A stretch of DNA of 64,000 bases from contig NZ_JAPCHV010000010.1 of assembly GCF_026107645.2 (NCBI RefSeq), positions 1 through 64,000 of the forward strand. The letters are read 5' to 3'. Within the stretch, counting starts at the first letter, position 1; each line of letters begins with the position of its first letter. Positions 1 to 6,671 of the stretch are shown piece by piece. Position numbers and translations under genes: made by a program. Origin of the DNA: Flavobacterium sp. MFBS3-15. Its GTDB lineage: Bacteria > Bacteroidota > Bacteroidia > Flavobacteriales > Flavobacteriaceae. The notes under the pieces are model-generated. The model saw only the letters and a program-made list of their open reading frames with translations, searched no databases and was not told the DNA's origin.

Positions 1-110
1 TCAGCTCCTCTAAACTTGGAGGAAGTAGAAAATTTTGCTTGGGATTGTAATCTTTAAAGATTACTTTTGATTTATTATACACACCGCAAGTTAACAAACT
101 TGCAGAATAT

Positions 111-130
111 AGGGAGCCCGAGGGCTCCCT
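111..130 (+). terminator. Hairpin, probable terminator of a gene left of the window
   Basis: A perfect 9-bp stem (AGGGAGCCC/GGGCTCCCT, 2-nt loop) is followed by TATTTGTTTA. It lies right of the window edge, where no complete gene is visible. A short open frame ending at 55-57 could be the tail of an upstream plus-strand gene, but this is too short to identify. Confidence 0.5.
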
Positions 131-150
131 TATTTGTTTAAAAAATTAGA

Positions 151-172
151 GCTGCCTCACTTTTGAGACAGC
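151..172 (-). terminator. Rho-independent terminator of the lectin/Ig adhesin
   Basis: Read on the minus strand, a 9-bp stem (GCTGTCTCA/TGAGGCAGC) with a 4-nt loop is followed by an A/T-rich tail with a run of six T. It sits 30 nt past the adhesin stop codon. Confidence 0.7.
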
Positions 173-201
173 CCCTTTGTGTGAATAATTCAGACTGAAA
201 C

Positions 202-3200
202 TTATCGCATCAGCGAAAAGTGCCCTTTTATCTCCGGTGTTGCATCGTCAATCTTTACCACATACCAGTAATCAGTTGCAGGCATTGGCGCCCCGTTAAA
301 AGTGCCATCCCAGCTGCGGTTCCTCCTGTTAAGCTGTGTGATCAGCTTGCCGTAACGGTCAAAAATATCCACCGATGCATTCGGGAACGTATACATCCCG
401 GCCAGGGTAAACACATCATTGATGTTATCACCATTAGGGGTAAAGAATTTAGGGATCAGGTAGACTGCGAAATTATAAAAATCCTCACCACAGCCGTTTC
501 GTGACTTTGCCGAAGCTGTGTGGTATCCGCTGGTCATGCCGTTAAACTGGTTAGAATCCTGGAGCGCCCCGCCATCCATAGAGAACTCATAGTTTTCAGG
601 ATCGTCGTTTTCCATAATTATTATGGCAACGTCCGTATTTACAGCCACGATCCGGATGTTCGGTGCATCTATGGTCGTTGCGGTGAACGTCCTTTCGGCG
701 GTACATCCAAACGGGCTGGTTACCGTCACGGTATACAAACCCGGCTCATCAACGTTAATGATTTTTGTAGTTTCCCCTGTAGACCATAGGTAGGTAACAC
801 CTGTAATGTCCGCATCCAGGTCGGTATCGCCATTCTCGCAAAATACAACATCCTCATCCGGCCCAACCACAGGAATATCGTGGTACGAAACAATTACAGC
901 CTCACGTGCAGGAGAAGCGCAGCCATTGTCAACCGCTTGTGCATAAAAAGTAATGTCAGATGTAATTACAGGGCTTTGGATGCTGTTTCCTGTGCCTATG
1001 AGGTTGCCACCCACCGGAGCATCATACCATTCAATGGTTCCGGCAGACGGTGTTCCCGCCAGGGTTACTGCAACCGGGCCGCAGGCATCCGCTGTTGGCG
1101 TAACGGTAAGTGTTGGCAACGGCAGTACCAAAGCCTCTACAGCCGTACGTCCGTTTGAGGCACAACCTTCGGGGTTCACCGCTTCGGCATAATAGATAGT
1201 GGTATTGCTTAGCACGGGCGTTGTAAAGGTATCTCCTGATGCAAGTATCGACCCCCCGGTTGCCGAGGCATACCAGTTAACATTGCCTGTGTCCGATACT
1301 GCACCGATTGTTGCAGTACCCTGTGCACATATAATGCCATCAGTCGTTGATGTAATGGCAGGGAGCGGATTTACGGTTACGGTAACAGGCTGCCTTACAG
1401 CAGAGCTGCACCCTGCGTTTACCGCTTCGGCATAAAAAGTTGTAGTTGCGGTAACGAGCGGGCTTGTAAAGCTGTTGCCTGTGCCAATGGCTGTGCCTCC
1501 TGTTGCGTCGGTATACCAGTTTATTGTACCTGCCGACGGACTGGCCTGCAGTGTAACGGTCCCTTGCCCGCAAATGGCAGGAGGTACAGTCACCGTGAGC
1601 GTAGGCAGGGCACTTACCGTAATGGTTACTGCCGTTCGCGTAGCCGAAACGCAACTTCCGCTGACAGCTTCCGCATAATAAGTAGTGTTGGCTGTAATGG
1701 CAGGTGTGGTAAATGTATCGCCTGTGCCTGCAGCAGTACCTCCCGTTGCTGTAGTATACCAGTTGACCGATGCCCCTGCCGATGGTGTCGCCTGCAATGT
1801 GGCAGTGCTGCCACTGCAGGTGGTTACCGGTGTAATGGCTGTAAGGGTAGGCAGTGGTGTTACCGTAGCTTCAACAGCTGTACGCGTTGCAGAAATGCAG
1901 CCGTCGGTGCTTACAGCCTCGGCATAGTAGGTTGTGGTAGCTGTCAGGGTTGGGGTAGTGTATCCGTTTCCTGAACCTACCAGATTGCCGCCGTTAGCCG
2001 CATCATACCAATTGATGGTTGCCGGCGTTGCGATGTTTACTGACAGTGTTGCCGCCTGTCCGGTACAAACTGTTGCAGATACGCCCGAATTGATTACAGG
2101 TGCCGGATTTACGGTAACTGTTACAGGCTGCCTTGCAGCAGAAACGCATGAATTATCTTCAGCTTCGGCATAGTAGGTTGTGGTCGTTGTGAGGTTGGGT
2201 GTGGTATAGCTGTTGCCTGTAGCAATGGCCGTTCCCCCGGTTGCGGCCGTATACCAGTTTATATTTCCCGCTGATGCCGACGCTTGTAGGGTCGCAACAC
2301 CCGATCCGCATAAAGCCGAAGGCGTTGTCACTGAAACTGTGGGCAGCGGGGTAGGAGTAACGACCACTTCAACCCGTGTGTCGGACGTACAGCCGCCATT
2401 GGCTACTCCCTCAGCATAATATGAGGTGCTAGCAGTAATTGGAGGTGTTGTAAAGCTTGTTTCGGAACCGATTTGTGTTCCTCCCGTTGGGGAGGTATAC
2501 CATCTGACCATGCCTGAAGATGAAGTAGCCTGTAATGTTACGGTATTCCCGTAACAAACATTTACAGGCGATACTGCACTTATTGTTACCGCAGGTAATA
2601 CCTGGGCCTGAACAGCTACGCGCCCGACTGTAGTGCAGCTACTGTCATAGGGAGAGGCGTAGAATTCAGTTGTACCGGTCAGATAGGGTGTTGTAAAGGT
2701 ACTGCCAGTAGCTATCTCTGTGGGTCCGGTCGCGGTGGTGTACCAGTGCACTTCGGCATTGTAGCTCGCGCTGGCAGAAAGTGTTAAGGTCCCCGGGCCA
2801 CAGCGTAAATCTGAGCCTGTCCCGACTATTTGTGGCATATTGATGACCGTACTGCCCGATATCTGCAAAACGGGGTCGCCCGGCATTCCGCCATATTCCG
2901 CTATATACCCCATTGGTGCATACTGTCCGGTACTGCCCACGTTAGGCAGGTCGTTCCAGGATCCCGGGATACCAACACCCGGAGCGGTAATGTGGGCATA
3001 ATCCTCTTCACCGGAGTTGTTGGGCTCGCCATTGTTCCAAAAGGCAAAGTTAGGAGTGGAGCCGTTTATTCCGCCATTCCAAAAAATGGTGCCTGCTTCG
3101 GGGCCTGTCATCCAGCGCCATACGCCCTCGGTTTGCGAGTCGCTGCCGCCAATCCATCCGGTACCTGTGGCCTGCTCACCGCAAAGCTGCGCTTCTTCGG

Positions 3201-3786
3201 CAGAAAGCAGTGTGGCAAGATAGCCCTGCAAGCCATAATAATTGCTCGCCTGCGCGGCTGTACGTGCGGAAGTCCAGCTGATCCCGGGCTGCGATATGAA
3301 ACGGTAGTAATGTCCCGTGGAGGGAAGGTAATTAGCCTCTCCCACAGTAATCGAAAAGGAACGGGAACCTGTAGGGCTACCCGCTGTACTGCTGTATTTC
3401 ACATTTTGTACCGCCTGTATAAATGTGGTGTAAGGAAGTTCTATGCCCCCTACGCCACGCAATACAAGCTTGGCAGATGTGGCATTCCATGTAGTTACCA
3501 CATTGGGTACCGGGGGGGTCAATACAAGCAAATCCTGGCCATTTACATAACCTGAGGATATCTGGATATAAATGGCGTCGGTCGTGGTGTCATCCGGATC
3601 GGTAATGTTGAAGGCCGTGACGATCGGCATTTGCGAACCTGGACAATATATCTGTTCGCCGGCTGCAGTAACCACTGGCGGCTGATCCTGTGCCTGAATC
3701 GTTGTTGCTGCAAAAAAAACCAGCATAAGTGAAAACGATTTCGATAAGAAGGCGTATGTATTCGGTATGGGGTATAAATTCTTCAT
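202..3786 (-). CDS. T9SS type B secreted adhesin: C-type lectin domain plus eight Ig-like repeats
   Basis: 1194-aa exported surface protein, probably an adhesin or sugar-binding protein. Seen: a signal peptide (about 1-33, ending QAQ); a cadherin-like region (about 35-150); a C-type lectin domain (about 157-300) with WIGG at 211, EPN at 254-256 and WND at 277-279; then eight repeats of about 80 residues (about 325-985), each with a W-Y core near xxWYxxxxGG, an FYAEA-type strand and one or two Cys. A PKD-like segment (WSTGETT) follows, and a gliding-motility C-terminal domain (TPNGDNINDVF about 1110 to the end) that marks T9SS type B export. In family knowledge EPN favours mannose-type sugars; that preference here is inference. 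The stop is followed by a terminator. The repeats make the DNA internally repetitive. ATG start kept because it gives the signal peptide. Confidence 0.85.
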   Translation of the reverse strand: MKNLYPIPNTYAFLSKSFSLMLVFFAATTIQAQDQPPVVTAAGEQIYCPGSQMPIVTAFNITDPDDTTTDAIYIQISSGYVNGQDLLVLTPPVPNVVTTWNATSAKLVLRGVGGIELPYTTFIQAVQNVKYSSTAGSPTGSRSFSITVGEANYLPSTGHYYRFISQPGISWTSARTAAQASNYYGLQGYLATLLSAEEAQLCGEQATGTGWIGGSDSQTEGVWRWMTGPEAGTIFWNGGINGSTPNFAFWNNGEPNNSGEEDYAHITAPGVGIPGSWNDLPNVGSTGQYAPMGYIAEYGGMPGDPVLQISGSTVINMPQIVGTGSDLRCGPGTLTLSASASYNAEVHWYTTATGPTEIATGSTFTTPYLTGTTEFYASPYDSSCTTVGRVAVQAQVLPAVTISAVSPVNVCYGNTVTLQATSSSGMVRWYTSPTGGTQIGSETSFTTPPITASTSYYAEGVANGGCTSDTRVEVVVTPTPLPTVSVTTPSALCGSGVATLQASASAGNINWYTAATGGTAIATGNSYTTPNLTTTTTYYAEAEDNSCVSAARQPVTVTVNPAPVINSGVSATVCTGQAATLSVNIATPATINWYDAANGGNLVGSGNGYTTPTLTATTTYYAEAVSTDGCISATRTAVEATVTPLPTLTAITPVTTCSGSTATLQATPSAGASVNWYTTATGGTAAGTGDTFTTPAITANTTYYAEAVSGSCVSATRTAVTITVSALPTLTVTVPPAICGQGTVTLQASPSAGTINWYTDATGGTAIGTGNSFTSPLVTATTTFYAEAVNAGCSSAVRQPVTVTVNPLPAITSTTDGIICAQGTATIGAVSDTGNVNWYASATGGSILASGDTFTTPVLSNTTIYYAEAVNPEGCASNGRTAVEALVLPLPTLTVTPTADACGPVAVTLAGTPSAGTIEWYDAPVGGNLIGTGNSIQSPVITSDITFYAQAVDNGCASPAREAVIVSYHDIPVVGPDEDVVFCENGDTDLDADITGVTYLWSTGETTKIINVDEPGLYTVTVTSPFGCTAERTFTATTIDAPNIRIVAVNTDVAIIIMENDDPENYEFSMDGGALQDSNQFNGMTSGYHTASAKSRNGCGEDFYNFAVYLIPKFFTPNGDNINDVFTLAGMYTFPNASVDIFDRYGKLITQLNRRNRSWDGTFNGAPMPATDYWYVVKIDDATPEIKGHFSLMR

Positions 3787-3808
3787 TTTGTAAAAATAGG
3801 TAAATATG

Positions 3809-4351
3809 CTACCGTGTGTGGTTTGTATAGTTTTTTTGAAATATATCCCATACTACAACACCTGCGCTTACCGAAATGTTGAGGGAATGTTTAGTTCCCA
3901 GTTGCGGAATTTCTATCGATCCTGTGCATTGTTGTATCGCTTCCTGTGACACGCCCTTCACTTCATTGCCAAAAATAAGGGCATATTTCCGGCCTTCTTC
4001 AGGTTCAAAATCGTTGAGGTAAACGGCGCCTTCCACCTGCTCGACCGCCCATACATCAACACCATCTGATCGTAGTGATGCAATTACATCCAGCACATTT
4101 TTCTGGTATTCCCAGGCAACGGTTTCAGTTGCGCCCAGGGCTGTCTTATGTATCTCCTTATTGGGTGGTGTGGCCGTAATACCGCAAAGGTATATCTTCT
4201 CCACCAGGAAGGCATCGGCTGTGCGGAATACCGACCCGATATTGTGGAGACTGCGGATATCGTCCAGCACAAGTATGAGGGGTGTTTTTTCGGCAGCCTT
4301 AAAATCGGCAATGCTCATGCGCCCCAGCTCATTATTGGCCAGTTTTCTCAT
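3809..4351 (-). CDS. TrmH/SpoU family RNA 2'-O-methyltransferase
   Basis: 180-aa SPOUT enzyme expected to transfer a methyl group from SAM to a ribose 2'-OH in tRNA or rRNA, in the cytoplasm. All three SpoU motifs are visible: motif 1 HNIGSVFRTAD (about 37-46, with the conserved Asn and Arg), motif 2 ALIFGNEVKGVS (about 124-135) and motif 3 IPQLGTKHSLNISVSAGV (about 148-165). It is short and has no N-terminal RNA-binding extension, as in minimal TrmH-like proteins. The exact target nucleotide cannot be read from sequence. It ends 22 nt before the adhesin start on the same strand, so the two may be co-transcribed, though the functions are unrelated. Confidence 0.88.
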   Translation of the reverse strand: MRKLANNELGRMSIADFKAAEKTPLILVLDDIRSLHNIGSVFRTADAFLVEKIYLCGITATPPNKEIHKTALGATETVAWEYQKNVLDVIASLRSDGVDVWAVEQVEGAVYLNDFEPEEGRKYALIFGNEVKGVSQEAIQQCTGSIEIPQLGTKHSLNISVSAGVVVWDIFQKNYTNHTR

Positions 4352-4486
4352 GTTATTTTAGAATAGATAAAAGCAAAAGTAACATAAATAAGGGATTTGG
4401 GTAAACTTTAACGTTTAATGAAACCCAAAAACGAATTCACGGCAATATCATTTGTTCTTGCAAACCAAGTGTCTTAAGTGCCCCAA

Positions 4487-4969
4487 TTACTCACTAAACG
4501 GTTCGTCATACGTTACACTAATGATACCATCTGTTACCGTCATTTCTTCGCCATCAGCTATAAATTTACCGGAAAAAGTGGCATAAAAACAAGTGGGTCG
4601 ATTGATCTTTACATACGTCTCGAGATTATCATTTATAAGATTGTACCCGCCTGTGTGGTTTGCATCAAAACGGTCAAGCATCAAAGCATCAATTACATTG
4701 TGCCCGGTTTTTTTGTAGCGCATTTTAAGGATCATGTTCTCACTTGCCGACCCGTCACGGTCAAACCATAAAGTAAGTTCGTGTCCACCGGTGCCCCAAA
4801 TCATGTCGATTCCTGTGCCGGAATTGTGGTAGGTATGCAACTCTCCGTTTATTTTCATCGATATTTCGGTATCCCGGCAGGCTTCAGCCTGATCATCTTC
4901 AGAGCAGGACAATAATATTGTTGATACAAAGAACATGGACATAATCCAAAGTGTACATTTTATTTTCAT
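4487..4969 (-). CDS. Small lipoprotein of unknown function
   Basis: 160-aa protein with a lipoprotein signal: a hydrophobic stretch followed by the lipobox LLSC with Cys about 22, then an acidic SEDDQAEAC linker. The mature part looks beta-rich (ISMKINGELHTYH, ELTLWFDRDG, MILKMRYKKTG, YVKINRPTCFYATFSGKF), resembling the small DUF-type lipoproteins common in Flavobacteria. The ending with VTDGIISVTYDEPF supports a beta-sandwich. No catalytic motif seen. Likely membrane anchored and facing the periplasm. A -7 box (4994-5001) lies upstream, and the neighbours are unrelated. No function assigned. Confidence 0.75.
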   Translation of the reverse strand: MKIKCTLWIMSMFFVSTILLSCSEDDQAEACRDTEISMKINGELHTYHNSGTGIDMIWGTGGHELTLWFDRDGSASENMILKMRYKKTGHNVIDALMLDRFDANHTGGYNLINDNLETYVKINRPTCFYATFSGKFIADGEEMTVTDGIISVTYDEPFSE

Positions 4970-4993
4970 AAGGGTTCTATTAGTTGGTTACTC

Positions 4994-5001
4994 CAAATAT
5001 A
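4994..5001 (-). promoter_or_regulatory. Flavobacterial -7 element for the lipoprotein at 4487-4969
   Basis: On the minus strand this reads TATATTTG, matching TAnnTTTG, 24 nt upstream of the ATG. No clear TTG (-33) is present at the expected spacing, so support is partial. Confidence 0.4.
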
Positions 5002-5137
5002 AAAAATGCATTCACATTAAAGCGGCTGTTTTTGCCCAAAGTAGCTGCAAGGCATATAAAGCAGATTTTTTTTTGGATTTTAAGCCAAACGTTATCAGAA
5101 TATTATATTTTTAATGTAATTTTTTTTCATCAAAGGC

Positions 5138-5167
5138 TTGCGAAATTGGATTTATGTGCTACCTTTG
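5138..5167 (+). promoter_or_regulatory. Promoter of the tRNA-Gly/tRNA-Leu operon
   Basis: TTG (5138-5140), 19 nt, TACCTTTG (5160-5167): both Bacteroidetes-type elements at proper spacing, 39 nt before the first tRNA. Confidence 0.7.
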
Positions 5168-5206
5168 CATCCGCAATGATGAAGTAATCAAAGCGTTTGA
5201 AATAAT

Positions 5207-5279
5207 GCGAAAATAGCTCAGTTGGTAGAGCGCCACCTTGCCAAGGTGGAGGTCGCGGGTTCGAATCCCGTTTTTCGCT
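5207..5279 (+). tRNA. tRNA-Gly (anticodon GCC)
   Basis: A full cloverleaf is visible: acceptor GCGAAAA/TTTTCGC, D arm GCTC/GAGC, anticodon stem CCACC/GGTGG with loop TTGCCAA, and a T arm with GGTTCGAAT. It is 73 nt including the discriminator T. The CCA end is not encoded. It is the first gene of a two-tRNA transcript with the tRNA-Leu 11 nt downstream. Confidence 0.97.
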
Positions 5280-5290
5280 CAATTTTTTAA

Positions 5291-5376
5291 GCTCGAGTGG
5301 TGGAATCGGTAGACACGCTGGACTTAAAATCCAGTGGGCAGCAATGCCCGTGTGGGTTCAAGTCCCACCTTGAGTA
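5291..5376 (+). tRNA. tRNA-Leu (anticodon TAA)
   Basis: A class II tRNA of 86 nt: acceptor GCTCGAG/CTTGAGT (with G-T pairs), anticodon stem CTGGA/TCCAG with loop CTTAAAA (anticodon TAA), a long variable arm (TGGGCAGCAATGCCCG) and a T arm with GGTTCAAGT. The CCA end is not encoded. It is followed within 10 nt by a strong terminator. Confidence 0.96.
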
Positions 5377-5384
5377 CTCAGTAC

Positions 5385-5415
5385 AAGGCTCCAACAAAAT
5401 GTTGGGGCTTTTTTT
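5385..5415 (+). terminator. Terminator of the tRNA operon
   Basis: An 11-bp stem (AAGGCTCCAAC/GTTGGGGCTTT with a few G-T pairs) over a 5-nt loop runs into a seven-T tract. Confidence 0.85.
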
Positions 5416-5424
5416 ATGATTTTT

Positions 5425-6153
5425 CTAAGCCAAAATCATGTGGACTTCGTCAACATAACGGTCAATATCTACTACACTTTTCTTCAACTGTTCAAGGAAG
5501 AATTTGGCACTATCTGCTATATTGCTATTTGGGTGACTGTAGAGGTTGTTTAGAATTTCGAATCCCACAGAGGGATTACGCTTGTATTTAAGCATTATCC
5601 ATCCCCATACTTTATGCTCAAGGTTATAAAAAAGTGAATCATGCTCTGCATCGCGATTAATCAGTAATTCATGATAACAGCCGGATAATATTTTATCATA
5701 ATAAATAACTGTATTTTTATATGTGCCGGTCATATTGATAATGGTCCTGATTGCTAATTGCCCATTTGGCGAAAATTCAAGATAATCTTCGCCGTCCTTC
5801 CCGTTTCGCTTTGCGCCATTAGGATACAACCAGGATCCGCGATCGCAGATCAGGGAGCCATCTTCGTTATATAAATACGTACCGTCAGACTTTAGCTGGC
5901 CGTTTTTATACCATTCCGTTCCGCTTACATAATTGCCGTTATCAAAAAAGCCGTCGCTTTGTAGCGGCCCGCATTTATAGTAAGATATCGATCTACCGTG
6001 CGCATTGCCCTTCTCAAATTCTGTATAGCATATTCCGTCTTCATCAAGCAGAGTCCCTGTAAACAGTACGCCTTTATAAAGCAAATAAATGTAAGGATCA
6101 TAGATGTTCTCTTCAAAATCCTTTTCATTGAATTGAATAACCGGTTCTTTCAT
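5425..6153 (-). CDS. YwqK/MORN-type repeat protein
   Basis: 242-aa protein with no signal peptide. The first half (about 20-135) carries repeated short beta-hairpins with the pattern G-x-x-x-x-Y-x-x-G-x-L-x-S-x-G (YYKCGPLQSDGFF, WYKNGQLKSDGTY, SWLYPNGAKRNGK, YLEFSPNGQLAI). This is the YwqK/MORN variant that automated pipelines call toxin-antitoxin antitoxin, although many such proteins are not linked to any toxin. The C-terminal part (about 145-242) looks helical and is unrecognised. No partner toxin is visible beside it. It converges on the tRNA operon and lies just past its terminator. A cytoplasmic or immunity-like role is only inference. Confidence 0.7.
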   Translation of the reverse strand: MKEPVIQFNEKDFEENIYDPYIYLLYKGVLFTGTLLDEDGICYTEFEKGNAHGRSISYYKCGPLQSDGFFDNGNYVSGTEWYKNGQLKSDGTYLYNEDGSLICDRGSWLYPNGAKRNGKDGEDYLEFSPNGQLAIRTIINMTGTYKNTVIYYDKILSGCYHELLINRDAEHDSLFYNLEHKVWGWIMLKYKRNPSVGFEILNNLYSHPNSNIADSAKFFLEQLKKSVVDIDRYVDEVHMILA

Positions 6154-6189
6154 TATTGCAGTATAATTTCCCTAAAAATGAACATAAAA

Positions 6190-6212
6190 AAGCCCCCGCA
6201 ATGCGGAGGCTT
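6190..6212 (-). terminator. Terminator of the low-complexity lipoprotein gene
   Basis: Minus strand: a stem AAGCCTCCGCA/TGCGGGGGCTT is followed by TTTTTT, 24 nt past the stop codon. Confidence 0.85.
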
Positions 6213-6236
6213 CCTGATACTATAATCTTACAGATC

Positions 6237-6455
6237 TTAGTGAGCAGCTGGAGCAGCAGTCTCAGTAGTTGTAGTTGTAGTAGTTGAATCTTTAACTGTA
6301 GTTGAATCTGCAGGAGTCTCAGCTGGAGTTTCAGCAGGAGTTGTAGTTTCAGTTGTAGTTTCAGTTTCTGTTGCAGTTTCTTCAGTTTTAGTTTCTTTGC
6401 AAGAAACAAGAGACATCATAGCAACTAGAGCAGCGCTCAATACGATTTTTTTCAT
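6237..6455 (-). CDS. Tiny Thr/Glu/Ala-rich lipoprotein
   Basis: 72-aa protein: lipoprotein signal peptide with lipobox LVSC (Cys about 19), then an almost entirely low-complexity tail of Thr, Glu, Ala and Pro (repeats of TET, AETP and TTTT). The codons form GTA/GTT/CTGC-like triplet runs, so the DNA is nearly repetitive as well. It has its own consensus promoter and a strong terminator, so it is a separate, probably highly expressed transcript. Comparable tiny lipoproteins are frequent in Flavobacteria. The flexible acidic tail suggests a surface or periplasmic spacer, but no function is known to me. Confidence 0.8.
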   Translation of the reverse strand: MKKIVLSAALVAMMSLVSCKETKTEETATETETTTETTTPAETPAETPADSTTVKDSTTTTTTTETAAPAAH

Positions 6456-6491
6456 CTTACTAAATTATAAAGGTTAATTATTAATTCGGAG

Positions 6492-6519
6492 CAAAGATAT
6501 GAATTTTTTAATATCGCAA
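6492..6519 (-). promoter_or_regulatory. Consensus flavobacterial promoter of the low-complexity lipoprotein
   Basis: Minus strand: TTG (6519-6517), 17 nt, TATCTTTG (6499-6492), with the ATG 36 nt further on. A full match to TTG / TAnnTTTG. Confidence 0.75.
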
Positions 6520-6671
6520 TATATTTCGATAAAAATTTTTATAAGGGTGTAATGCGCTGTAAGCAAGGGTGTTGTGGTTGTTATTTTAAGATTCTTACCC
6601 CTTTTTAAGACATACCCCGTCAGGAAATCCCTGACATGCTCCCGAAATGAAATAGCATATCCGGCACTGTT

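Noticed and set aside
140..178. End of an insertion sequence (GGGGCTGTCTCAAAAG resembles some IS terminal repeats)
   Set aside because: No transposase is visible and the region folds as a terminator with T run in the right place for the adhesin.
2830..3555. Long plus-strand ORF opposite the adhesin gene (241 aa)
   Set aside because: Shadow frame of a well-supported coding region; no start context, no domain, Arg/Cys-rich composition typical of antisense frames.
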